Source of the DNA: Hippea jasoniae
Lineage (GTDB): Bacteria; Campylobacterota_A; Desulfurellia; Desulfurellales; Hippeaceae
Direction: 5' to 3'
Length of the DNA: 64,000 nt
NCBI RefSeq assembly: GCF_000744435.1
Contig: NZ_JQLX01000012.1
Location: 124,001 to 188,000, forward strand
How positions within the stretch are numbered: position 1 is the stretch's first letter; every line of letters starts with the position of its first letter. A program made the translations under genes and the position numbers. This document shows, piece after piece, positions 1 through 9,100 of this stretch. The notes beneath the pieces were generated by a model. The model was not told the DNA's origin. It saw nothing but the letters and a program-made list of their open reading frames with translations, and searched no databases.

Positions 1-716
1 TGAGAAAGGTCATCCATTATCTCCTTTAAGATAACCTTAGCAGCTTCATTTTTGCATATCTCAACTGCATCTTGATTGTCAATCAGCCTATCACCATATG
101 CAACAACGAGGCTTTTTGCTATATCTATAATATATTCACCTTTGTATCCATCCTCAGGTAGTTCATCATCATAGCCTAACAGCTGTTTATACCTTGCATA
201 TACCGATTTACCCAAAAGCTCCATCTGAAGCCCTGCATCGTTAATGTAATACTCTGTTTCGACATTATTACCTGCGAATCTTAAGATGCGGGCTATACTA
301 TCACCTATGGCTGCACCACGCCCATGGCCTACATGCAAAGGACCTGTTGGATTAGCACTAACAAATTCTACCTGTATTTTTTTGCTGTTATCGGTAAATG
401 GCTTGAAATACTCGTCTTTTTTAGAGTTGATCTCCATCAATTGGGATAAAAGCTCTTTTGGATTTATGAAAAAGTTGATAAACCCTGCTCCTGCAATTTC
501 AATTTTTTCAAATAATTGGTTATTTTCTATGGTTTTTATAAACTCCTCTGCTATGTTCCTGGGCGGTTTTTTTAGCTTTGAGGCAAGCACCATTGCTATG
601 TTGGTTGAGTAATCTCCAAATTTTTCCTCTTTTGGGTGTTCTATCGTATAGTAAACATCTTTAATATCAATTTTATTTAAATATCTTTCGATCAGCTCGC
701 TAATCTTTTCCTTCAT
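1..716 (-). CDS. argS: Arginyl-tRNA synthetase, N-terminal part (cut by window edge)
   Basis: Charges tRNA-Arg with arginine in the cytoplasm. Reading leftward from the ATG at 716, the frame stays open to the window edge, giving about 238 residues. It begins MKEKISELIERY and shows the N-terminal Arg-tRNA-synthetase domain pattern (EEKFGDYSTNIAM). This is followed by the class I signature region EFVSANPTGPLHVGHGRG, where HVGH is the HIGH motif, and then YYINDAGLQ. The C-terminal half, including the KMSKS-type region and the anticodon-binding domain, lies outside the window. It sits 5 bases after the tatA stop, so the two are probably co-transcribed. Identification is firm; only the missing C-terminus limits it. 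Confidence 0.97.
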   Translation of the reverse strand, partial: MKEKISELIERYLNKIDIKDVYYTIEHPKEEKFGDYSTNIAMVLASKLKKPPRNIAEEFIKTIENNQLFEKIEIAGAGFINFFINPKELLSQLMEINSKKDEYFKPFTDNSKKIQVEFVSANPTGPLHVGHGRGAAIGDSIARILRFAGNNVETEYYINDAGLQMELLGKSVYARYKQLLGYDDELPEDGYKGEYIIDIAKSLVVAYGDRLIDNQDAVEICKNEAAKVILKEIMDDLS

Positions 717-721
717 GTTTG

Positions 722-940
722 TTAATTAGCCTCACCGTCTTTTGTTTTTTCATTCTCTATTTCGGCATTTAGTGGTTTTTTCTCCTCTTTTTGCTCATCC
801 TCCTCAATATCTTTCATCGATTTTTTAAATTCCTTAATGCCCTTGCCTAATCCAGCACCGATTTCTGGCAATTTTCTTGCACCAAAAATAACTAAAAGCA
901 ATATTAATATAGGAGCTAACTCCTGCATGCTTGGCAGCAT
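722..940 (-). CDS. tatA: Sec-independent protein translocase subunit TatA
   Basis: Pore-forming subunit of the twin-arginine pathway that exports folded, often cofactor-bearing proteins across the inner membrane. The 72-residue product has the TatA/E layout: a short N-terminal transmembrane helix (about residues 8-20, ILILLLVIFGARKLPEIG), the FGxxKLPE-type hinge, an amphipathic helix (GLGKGIKEFKKSMKD), and a charged Lys/Glu-rich tail. A strong Shine-Dalgarno site (AGGAGGTG) precedes the ATG at 940. No tatB or tatC is in the window. It is placed upstream of argS and divergent from a polyferredoxin gene. TatA and TatE cannot be told apart here; TatA is the default name. Confidence 0.93.
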   Translation of the reverse strand: MLPSMQELAPILILLLVIFGARKLPEIGAGLGKGIKEFKKSMKDIEEDEQKEEKKPLNAEIENEKTKDGEAN

Positions 941-966
941 CTTTACACCTCCTTTCCTTTTGCCAC

Positions 967-995
967 AGTGTAATTATTAGCTTAAAAAAAGTCAA
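967..995 (-). promoter_or_regulatory. Probable sigma-70 promoter for tatA-argS
   Basis: On the minus strand TTGACT (plus-strand 990-995) is followed after 17 bases by TACACT (967-972), about 27 bases upstream of the tatA start. The -35 box is good and the -10 box is weak. Judged by pattern only. Confidence 0.45.
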
Positions 996-1043
996 TATCA
1001 ACGATACTTGAAACTTAAAAATAATCTGTGTAATAATACAAGC

Positions 1044-2048
1044 ATGGATTTTGTGCTCTCCTCTAAAATTGATGTAAATAAATCAAGATGCATAAGGCAT
1101 AATTTTTCAAAAACTCACTGCCGCTATTGTGAGGATATCTGTCCTGTTGATGCTGTAAGATTTGGATTCCCAAACAGAATAGAAATTGCTCATGATATTT
1201 GCATTAAATGCGGCTTATGCTATGCTGCATGTCCTTTTGGGAGTATTGATATCTCAAAGGATGATGAATTTATATTGTCAAATATAGAACAGGCTGAGAA
1301 GATTGAGGTTGGTTGTATATTTTCTTTTGCTAAAAACAGGGTAGCTTGTTTAAGCAGACTAACAGATGACCTATTGTTTGCTTTATTGAAAGATAAGTCA
1401 GTTGTTATAAAAAGGGGTATTTGCAAAAATTGTAAATTTAAATCCACCCTGCCCTATTTTTATAAAAACCTAAAAAATACTGTTTCCCTTTTACTTTCGT
1501 TTGGGGTTGAATTTAGATTAACTATTAAAACATATCCTGATAAAAGCACTTTTATACCCAAGGAAAGTATGGATAGACGCAGTCTTTTTAATATTTCAAG
1601 GAAATTTAAACATAAAAAAACAAAAAGAGAGTTGCTACTTGAGAAGATTAAACATGAAGATATTAAACATGATAGGAAATTTAATGATATAGCTAAACTT
1701 GAGATTTCAAATGAATGCAATTTGTGTGGGATCTGTGAGCATATCTGTCCAATGGATGCAATATTAGTAGAAAAGAATGATTTAAAAGGCTTAATAAAGT
1801 TCAATCCTGCCCTGTGTGTGGGTTGTAGGGAGTGTGAGCACGCATGCCTGCCTCAGGCAATCAAAATATATAAGGGCAGTGCGTCACTATTTAAAACAAA
1901 ACCGTATGTTGCTTTTGAGGCAGCAAAAGTTGTTTGTGAATCCTGTGGTAAGACCTTTTATACGACATCCAATGAAAAAATTTGCAATATATGTCGCCAC
2001 AGAGAGGATGAAAAGAACCGCCTGATAAATTTCCTGAAAAATATCTAA
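1044..2048 (+). CDS. Polyferredoxin-like 4Fe-4S protein with C-terminal zinc-ribbon-like motif
   Basis: Probably a cytoplasmic electron carrier or the electron-transfer subunit of a redox enzyme. Four Cys clusters of the bacterial ferredoxin type are visible: CRYCEDICP and CIKCGLCYAACP in the first third, CNLCGICEHICP and CVGCRECEHACLP in the last third. These could hold up to four 4Fe-4S clusters in two pairs. A basic linker lies between the pairs, and CESCGKTF...CNIC near the end looks like a zinc ribbon. The start is uncertain: ATG at 1044 (334 residues) is used here, but TTG at 1008 is also open and neither has a clear ribosome site. No catalytic partner is adjacent. It lacks a signal peptide. 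It resembles small multi-cluster ferredoxins found beside molybdenum enzymes, but its partner cannot be assigned. Confidence 0.8.
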   Translation: MDFVLSSKIDVNKSRCIRHNFSKTHCRYCEDICPVDAVRFGFPNRIEIAHDICIKCGLCYAACPFGSIDISKDDEFILSNIEQAEKIEVGCIFSFAKNRVACLSRLTDDLLFALLKDKSVVIKRGICKNCKFKSTLPYFYKNLKNTVSLLLSFGVEFRLTIKTYPDKSTFIPKESMDRRSLFNISRKFKHKKTKRELLLEKIKHEDIKHDRKFNDIAKLEISNECNLCGICEHICPMDAILVEKNDLKGLIKFNPALCVGCRECEHACLPQAIKIYKGSASLFKTKPYVAFEAAKVVCESCGKTFYTTSNEKICNICRHREDEKNRLINFLKNI

Positions 2049-2112
2049 ATATTTGCAAAATTCCCTTTTTTATGCAATAATATTTTATTATTTTTGTTTT
2101 GGAGGATTTTTG

Positions 2113-2535
2113 ATGAAGGTTTCCAAGGATAAGACAGTGCAGATGCACTATGTCGGAAGGCTCGATGATGGAACGGTGTTTGATTCAAGCGAAGGAAAGG
2201 AGCCACTTGAGTTTGTTTTTGGCGAGGGAAGTATTATTCCTGCATTGGAGCAAGAACTTGAGGGTATGGAAGAAGGTGAAAAAAAGAGGGTTGTTGTAAA
2301 GGCAGCTGATGCCTACGGTGAAAGGAATCCCGAGGCTGTGCAAAGGGTAGAAAGAAATCAACTACCTGCAGATATTGAGCCAGAGGTTGGCATGCAGCTA
2401 CTTGCCCAGACCCAGACAGCAAGCCTGCCTGTTACAATCATAGAGGTTGATGAGGAGTTTGTAACAATAGATTTTAACCATCCTCTTGCAGGCAAAGACC
2501 TTATCTTTGATGTGGAGATCGTAAGCGTAAAATAG
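2113..2535 (+). CDS. slyD: FKBP-type peptidyl-prolyl isomerase, SlyD family
   Basis: Cis-trans prolyl isomerase and folding chaperone of the SlyD type. The 140-residue product has the split FKBP domain: VQMHYVGRLDDGTVFDSSEG at the start, then EFVFGEGSIIPALEQELEGM, an inserted flap domain (about residues 70-120), and DFNHPLAGKDLIFDVEIV closing the FKBP fold. The usual His-rich metal-binding tail of E. coli SlyD is missing, as in many shorter family members. The frame is open from 2053, but the GGAGG at 2101-2105 placed 7 bases before the ATG at 2113 decides the start. It follows the polyferredoxin gene by 64 bases and converges with the ntrC-like gene. Confidence 0.93.
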   Translation: MKVSKDKTVQMHYVGRLDDGTVFDSSEGKEPLEFVFGEGSIIPALEQELEGMEEGEKKRVVVKAADAYGERNPEAVQRVERNQLPADIEPEVGMQLLAQTQTASLPVTIIEVDEEFVTIDFNHPLAGKDLIFDVEIVSVK

Positions 2536-2543
2536 AAAAATAG

Positions 2544-2566
2544 TGGGCTGGCTTTTTGTCAGCCCA
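2544..2566 (-). terminator. Hairpin terminator of the ntrC-like transcript
   Basis: A 7-bp stem (TGGGCTG / CAGCCCA) with a 9-base loop lies between the convergent slyD and ntrC-like genes. On the minus strand it is followed by a T-rich run (CTATTTTTCTATTTT), which fits a Rho-independent terminator. The ntrC-like stop codon sits in the hairpin loop. Plus-strand use is less likely because no T-run follows. Confidence 0.65.
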
Positions 2567-3710
2567 TGTTGTGCAGATAGATATCCTCTTTGGTTAGTTT
2601 ATCCTTGTCGCATAAAACGACTGCTCGCTCAATAACATTCTGAAGTTCCCTTATGTTTCCAGGCCACGGATAATTTATCAGTATCTCCATGGCCGAATCG
2701 TCTATTTTTTCAATATTTTTGCCAAATGAGCTTGAAAACTGCTTCAAGAAATGCTCTGCAAGTAATGGTATATCTTCTTTTCTTTCTCTTAAAGGCGGAA
2801 TGGTTATTGGAAAAACACTTATTCTGTAATATAGATCCTCCCTGAATTTTCCCTCTTTTACATAATCCTCTATATTTCTGTTGGTTGTGCAGATAATTCT
2901 AACATCCACTTTTATCGGTTCAACGCCCCCAATTCTGTCTATGACCTTTTCCTGAATTACCCTTAACAGCTTTGCCTGTAGCTCAAGTGGCATCTCTGTA
3001 ATCTCATCCAAAAGCAGTGTGCCTTTATTGGCCTGTTCAAATTTGCCCTTATGGGTTTTTGTGGCACCGCTGAATGAGCCTTTCTCGTATCCAAACATTT
3101 CGCTTTCCAATAGATTTGATGGAATAGCTGCACAGTTTACAGCAACAAATTTAGAATTACAGCGGGGGCTTTGTGAATGGATATATTTTGCCAACACCTC
3201 CTTTCCTGTGCCGCTTTCACCGATTAATAAAACCGTTGCATCGGTTTTTGCAACTTTGCTTGCAAGGTTAACAATTTTTTCCATCTGTTTGCTTTTGTAA
3301 ATAAATGCAAAGGGAGTATCATTCTTCTGCGTTGTTGATTTTTTTATTGTTTTATGCGATACAGCAAGATGTAGCACCTTTTGTAGTGCTTCCTGAGAGA
3401 ATGGCTTAAGTATAAAATCAAAAGCACCCAACTTCATAGCCTCAACGGCTGTTTTTACATCACCGAAAGCCGTAATCATAATAAACGGTATATCTTTTTT
3501 TATCTTTTTTACCTCACTCAAAAACTCTATGCCGTCCATTTTGGGCATTTTAAGGTCGCTAATTATAACATCAAAATCCTCTTTCTTTATGAGCTTTAAA
3601 GCCTCTTTTGCATTTTTTGCAACGACAGGCGAGTGGTTTAGGTGCTTTAGTGTGGCATTTAGGGCCATTCTCATCTGATCGTCATCATCTACTACTAAAA
3701 CCCTATACAT
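2559..3710 (-). CDS. NtrC-family sigma-54 response regulator lacking the DNA-binding domain (FlgR-like)
   Basis: Two-component activator of sigma-54 RNA polymerase. Receiver domain about residues 1-120, with the acidic pocket at residues 8-11, phospho-acceptor Asp52 (IISDLKMP) and Lys102. AAA+ domain about 135-370, with Walker A GESGTGKE, Walker B LLLDEI and the arginine-finger region. The sigma-54 contact loop reads GSFSGA rather than the usual GAFTGA. The protein ends 383 residues in, just after the AAA+ lid (ERAVVLCDK...), so the Fis-type helix-turn-helix is absent; slyD follows directly, so no frameshifted tail is hidden. Helicobacter pylori FlgR (381 residues) is a known activator with the same truncation and controls flagellar genes, so a flagellar role is possible. 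No sensor kinase is adjacent. It overlaps metH by 8 bases. Confidence 0.9.
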   Translation of the reverse strand: MYRVLVVDDDDQMRMALNATLKHLNHSPVVAKNAKEALKLIKKEDFDVIISDLKMPKMDGIEFLSEVKKIKKDIPFIMITAFGDVKTAVEAMKLGAFDFILKPFSQEALQKVLHLAVSHKTIKKSTTQKNDTPFAFIYKSKQMEKIVNLASKVAKTDATVLLIGESGTGKEVLAKYIHSQSPRCNSKFVAVNCAAIPSNLLESEMFGYEKGSFSGATKTHKGKFEQANKGTLLLDEITEMPLELQAKLLRVIQEKVIDRIGGVEPIKVDVRIICTTNRNIEDYVKEGKFREDLYYRISVFPITIPPLRERKEDIPLLAEHFLKQFSSSFGKNIEKIDDSAMEILINYPWPGNIRELQNVIERAVVLCDKDKLTKEDIYLHNMG

Positions 3711-6123
3711 TTTCTTTTGCCAACCTCACAGCCTCGATAGCGTCTTTTGCATACATATCAGCGCCTATTTTTTTAGCAAACTCCTCTGTCACAGCAGCGC
3801 CGCCAACCATGATTTTTACCTTTAAACCTTCCATTTTTATCTTATCTATCACATTTTTCATATTTATCATTGTGGTTGTCATAAGGGCGCTTAAACCCAC
3901 TGCATCGGCGTTGTGCTCTTTGATGGCTTTTATTATAGTATCATCATCTACATTTTTACCCAGGTCTATAACCTCAAATCCATTTGTTTCAAGCAGTAAA
4001 GATACAATGTTTTTACCTATATCATGTATATCGCCTTTGACTGTTGCTATTACAATGGTTTTGCCGGTTTTTGTTTTTTTAGAATTCTTTTTGATCTCAT
4101 CCTTCAAAATGTTAAACGCCTTCTTCATTGCATTTGCAGACCTGATCATCTGCGGCAGGAAGTATATGCCTTTATCATAGAGCTTTCCTACGACATCTAA
4201 AGCGGGTATAAGCATTTTATTGCTTATTTCAAGCGGCTCATATTCTTTTAATGCTTCTTTTGTAAGTGTGATTATCTCCTCTTCGTTGCCCTCAACAACG
4301 CACATAAACAGCTTATCTTCCAGGCTGCCTTTTTCAAAAGGAGAGCTAATCAGCTCCATTTTTGCCTTATTGCTCTGACTGCCAGTAAGTGTTATGTCTG
4401 ATGATTTTTCTATATAGATTGAAGCATCCTTATCTCTATCCACAATAAGATCGCTTGCATATTTAATCTGCCATAACAGCTCATCGTATGGGTTAACAAT
4501 TGCACTATCAAGGCCGTTGTAAACTGCCATTGCAAGAAAAGAGGCGTTTATCAGTTTTCTGTTTGGCAGACCAAATGATACATTGCTTAAGCCCAATATT
4601 GTTGTCAGGTTGTATTTCTCCTTGATTAACCTTATTGTTTTTAATGTTTCTAAGGCTCGTAATTTGTCGCTTCCCACAGTTAGAGCAAGGGCATCCGCTA
4701 CGATGTCCTCATTTTTTATGCCAAACTCTTCTGCTTTTGTTATTATTCTTTCAAGCACATCTACCCTTTCTTTTGATGTATCGGGGATGCCTGTTTCATC
4801 CAATAGCAAAGCCAAAACAGCTGCACCGTATTTTTTTGCTAAAGGCAGGATTTTTTCTAAGCTTTCTAAAGAACCATTAACAGAATTTATCAAAACCTTA
4901 CCGTCAGCTGCCTTTAGACCCTCCTCTATTGCCTCTGTATTTGATGAATCTATTACAAGCGGAACAGAAACAACGCTTTGGACAGCAAGCACGCATTTTT
5001 TCATCATGGCTTTTTCATCAATCATGGGGGTGCCAACATTGATATCCAAAGCTTTAGCTCCATGCTCTACCTGCTGAATAGCCTCTTTTCTGTATAAACC
5101 TGTTTTGCCTTCTCTTAGCTGCTCTTTGAGGTGCTTTTTGCCTGTTGGGTTGAGCCTTTCACCGATAAAAACTACAGGTTTTCCATAACCTATCTGCAAC
5201 AATTCTGTCCTACTTGTCAGAACCGTAGATTTTTCTATTGTCCTTTTTTTAACCTCTCTGTTTTTTAATTTTTTTGCAAGTAGCTTTATATGCTCAGGCG
5301 ATGTGCCACAGCATCCCGCAACAATGGCTGCATATTGAGCAAAACTTTCTGCATAAGTTGCAAACTCTTGAGGTCCAACGGGAAATATCGTTTTTCCATC
5401 AATAAGACGGGGTATGCCTGCATTTGGCTGAATGATTAAAGGTTTATCTGTTACATCGGCCATCTGTTTAACAAATTTATCCAGCAGATCCGGCCCAACA
5501 GAGCAGTTTGCGCCGATCACATCTACATCCATCGCCTCTATAGTCTTTGCAAAGACCTCAGGTGTTGTGCCAAGAATTGTTCTTCCATCCTCTGCAAATG
5601 TCATCATGGCGATAATCGGTTTATCCGTGATTTCTCTTATGGCAACTATAGCTGCTTTGAGCTCTTTTATATCCATAAATGTTTCAAGTGAAAATAGATC
5701 TACACCTGCATCAACAGCTGCCTGCGCCTGTTCTTTGAATATCTCTTTGATTTCATCAAACTCAGCATCACCCACAGGTTGGATAAACTTTCCTGTTGGT
5801 CCTATGGATAGAGAAACAAAACCTTTATCTTTTACAACACCTCTGGCTATCTTTACAGCCTGATAGTTTATTTCATAAACCTTATCTTCAACACCAAATT
5901 CGGCAAGTTTTAGCCTGTTTGCTCCAAATGTGTTGGTAACAATAATATCAGCACCAGCTTCTAAGTAGGACTTATGAATCTGTGCAATTGCTTCTGGATG
6001 AGTGATATTCAGGTAGTCGGGAGAAACACCTTCTTTTAAGATGCCAAGTTGCTGAAGCTGAGTGCCCATTGCACCGTCCAGTATAAGGATTTTTTTGTTT
6101 AGCTCTTTTCTAAAATTTCTCAT
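3703..6123 (-). CDS. metH: Cobalamin-dependent methionine synthase without reactivation domain
   Basis: Transfers a methyl group from methyl-tetrahydrofolate to homocysteine via B12. The 806 residues hold three of the four MetH modules: the homocysteine/zinc domain (1-290, ligands Cys207, Cys271, Cys272), the pterin-binding domain (about 315-570, FIGERLNPTGKK), and the cap plus B12-binding domain (about 590-806) with the DxHxxG motif and cobalt-ligand His700. The AdoMet-binding reactivation domain (about 300 residues in E. coli MetH) is absent. Oxidised cob(II)alamin must therefore be rescued by another protein; the RACE-family protein at 29910-31376 is a candidate. The gene overlaps its AsmA-like upstream neighbour by 4 bases (ATGA) and the ntrC-like gene by 8, indicating an operon. 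Confidence 0.96.
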   Translation of the reverse strand: MRNFRKELNKKILILDGAMGTQLQQLGILKEGVSPDYLNITHPEAIAQIHKSYLEAGADIIVTNTFGANRLKLAEFGVEDKVYEINYQAVKIARGVVKDKGFVSLSIGPTGKFIQPVGDAEFDEIKEIFKEQAQAAVDAGVDLFSLETFMDIKELKAAIVAIREITDKPIIAMMTFAEDGRTILGTTPEVFAKTIEAMDVDVIGANCSVGPDLLDKFVKQMADVTDKPLIIQPNAGIPRLIDGKTIFPVGPQEFATYAESFAQYAAIVAGCCGTSPEHIKLLAKKLKNREVKKRTIEKSTVLTSRTELLQIGYGKPVVFIGERLNPTGKKHLKEQLREGKTGLYRKEAIQQVEHGAKALDINVGTPMIDEKAMMKKCVLAVQSVVSVPLVIDSSNTEAIEEGLKAADGKVLINSVNGSLESLEKILPLAKKYGAAVLALLLDETGIPDTSKERVDVLERIITKAEEFGIKNEDIVADALALTVGSDKLRALETLKTIRLIKEKYNLTTILGLSNVSFGLPNRKLINASFLAMAVYNGLDSAIVNPYDELLWQIKYASDLIVDRDKDASIYIEKSSDITLTGSQSNKAKMELISSPFEKGSLEDKLFMCVVEGNEEEIITLTKEALKEYEPLEISNKMLIPALDVVGKLYDKGIYFLPQMIRSANAMKKAFNILKDEIKKNSKKTKTGKTIVIATVKGDIHDIGKNIVSLLLETNGFEVIDLGKNVDDDTIIKAIKEHNADAVGLSALMTTTMINMKNVIDKIKMEGLKVKIMVGGAAVTEEFAKKIGADMYAKDAIEAVRLAKENV

Positions 6124-9100
6124 TTACCCACTCCAAACAATTCCAAAGGTAATTCAAGCGTTCTTTTTACTACACCAAAGACACCTTTTGCAAGATTTTT
6201 AAAGGGCACGGGTTTTATTGATGGATTATTGATATTGCCCTTGACTTTAAAACACAAACCTGTAAAGCTTTTCTGTTTGCCTGTAAGGATATAGCCAATT
6301 ATTGGAATTTCTGAAACGATGCTGTTTATAGTTGAGAATGTGATAAATGTAACATAACCGTTTATAAAACTTTTATTTAAGTCGTAAGTGCCGTATGCGA
6401 ATAGATCGAGTGTTTTGCCTTTTAAGTATAACGGTTTATTCTCTTTTGCCTCTATTGAACCGTTTTTCAAAAAAAGATGAGCTTTTAATGTATCATAATC
6501 AATGCCTTTAGAAATTTTGTAGCCACTTAGAGATAGTTTGAATGGATTTAGGAGTGAGAACAGGTTGATTGCTGCAGGTGTATTTTTTATACAGCCATTT
6601 CTTGCCTCAAAATCTATTAAACCGTTGAGTTTTAAAGGGTCGATTATATCTGTGTAAGGATTGTGAAGAATAGCTTCTATTTTAAGCTGCAGTGTTGGTT
6701 TTGTGCAATCTGTAAGAGCTGACCAGATGGCGGAATCTTTTACTTTAGCTACTATCTTTTTTGAATATTTATCGTAGTTTATATTTATGCGGCTTTTAAC
6801 AGCTACAAAATACATCGTGGCTTTGTTTTTGTTGTTTAAAAGGACAAGCTTGGCAGGACCTATCACTACACTACCATTCCTTTTTTTGATTTTTAGGGCA
6901 ATAGTTGAAAAGACAGCATCTATGTCCATTTTGGGTAATTTTATGGTTTTGAGTGAAGTATTTTTATGTTTTTTTGTCAGGTCAACGGTAAAACTATCAC
7001 AGAAGCCTTTAACGGCCAATGAATTGTTGTTGTAGTTGTATTTTCCATCAGCAGTGACGGTTTCTTTGTTGTGCTTTACATCTACCTTAAAATTGATCAG
7101 ATTATTTTTTATAGATACAGAACCGTGTGGTAGTATGTAGTTATATATTTTTATATTTTCTAACAGCAGATTGCCTGTTTTTAGATAAGGTTTATTTTTG
7201 CCCGGTTGAATTGTTATGTTGCCGTTTACAATGCCGCTGTAGTTTTTGCCCATTAATTTTGAGATGGTTTCTATCTTGAAGTTGTTAAATTGTGCTTTGA
7301 GAGACAGAATTTTTTCTTTGCTTAAGTCTATTTTTGCAGATGCTGTTGACTTGCCAAAGCCTTTTATAGTTATGTTTTTTAGGCTGAGTATATTGTTTTT
7401 TATAATACCTTCTGCATAGGAGTCTAAAATATCGTCAGTAAACTTTAATTTTGTATTTAATCTGAAACTTAAGTTAGCTGGCGTTCCATCGATAAAGGCT
7501 TTTTTAACTGTAATCGCATTTAATAATACCTTTGGTGGTGTTTTGTTGAATTCTTTAAACAGTTTTTTTAAATCAACTGAGGATAATCGTGTTGTGATAT
7601 TACCTTTGAGGTGCAATGCAGGTTGAATTGTAAGTACAAAGTTGTTTGTATCAAGATAGGATGTTTTTGTTTGGGCGGTGAAATTTTTGAAGTTTAAAAA
7701 AAGTTTTACCACCCTACCCTTTGATGTTGTTCTTTTGATTCTTAAATTTCCTTTTGCCTTAATATACCCGTTGGGTATGTTTTTGTTTATCAATTCAACA
7801 TTGTTTAATACTATATTTATATCAAAGTCAAAATACGGTTTCGGCTTGAAGCGATACCCATAGACATCCACTGTTGCTTTGGCGTATCCTTTTAGATTTG
7901 ATGTTTTACCTATAATTTTTAAATCGTTTTTACCCAGTATGTTGTTTTCTAAAAACAACCTTACATAATCATTCAAACTGCCATCAAGCAAGAGATGTAT
8001 ATCTGATGAGAGATTTTTTCGATAAACGATAAAAAGGGCTTTTTTGGCTTTAACGCCTTCGAAATTGCCATAACCTTCTGCTTTGAGTTTTTCTGGTGTT
8101 ATGTTAACCGTTGCCTTATTAACAAAAAATGGTCTATCTTTTGTATTTATTCTAAATTCAGCGTTTTCTATAATCACTTTGCCATTTCTTATAAAGGATA
8201 TTGGTGGTTTGCCTGCAAAATTTATATTGTCTAATTTTACTTTTCCTTTAAGCAGGTAGTTTTTTAGATCTTCAGGCAGAAAAGGTGTTATGCGGTTTAG
8301 GCTTATAAAAGGTGTGGTTATTGAACCAAAGACAACGCTTTTGAGTGGTTTTGTTGCATCTATACTGCCTTTGAGTTTAACTGCATAGCCGTTGTTGCTT
8401 CTAAACTGCAATGTTTCTATCTCAAGCGGTTTTTGTAGATTTAGAGTTGCCATTAACCTTGGTTTTATAAATATGAATTTTTTGTAGCGAATATCTAATC
8501 CACTTGCATCTATTGTAATCTGTTTTGAACTGCCTATCTTTATATTGGCTGAGATCTGGGTTGCATTTAAACTGTTAAATATAATATGAGGGGTAAAAAT
8601 ATTTAATGTAAGGTACTTTTTTGAAAGTTTGGCTGAGAGTTTTAAAAAGATTGTGTTGATTTTTCCTATGAAATGTATCGAGTTTGAGTTTGTAATGGGG
8701 TTAAAATAACTTGAAATACCTCCAGTAAGCTTATAGCCTTTGTATTTTAAGAGTATTTGCTTTATCTCTAAATCAACAGGAATTGTTGGAAAGTGTATCT
8801 CGTTTATGTTTGTTTTTTGATTCGAAGATAGCAATACCACATTGGCTTTGCTGATCTTTATCTTGCCAGCGTAGTATTTACCACCAGCCAAAGAGATTAG
8901 AAATTTAACGATGTTTATTTTATCGTAAATATCCTCGCAGGTGGCATTAAACTGTCCTGATGTAATTGTTATTTGTTGTGCTCTAACTGTTAAATATGGA
9001 AATTGCTTGTTGATAGAGAGATTTTTTATGTTAAGATTTATGTGTTGTTCCTTGAGTTTTGCTTTATTTGAGTTGATGATATTTAAAATAGCCGCTGCGT

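Noticed and set aside
286-612. 108-residue plus-strand open frame
   Set aside because: Antisense to argS, whose HVGH motif region is unmistakable.
4583-5077. 164-residue plus-strand open frame
   Set aside because: A shadow of metH; composition reflects the antisense of a conserved gene.
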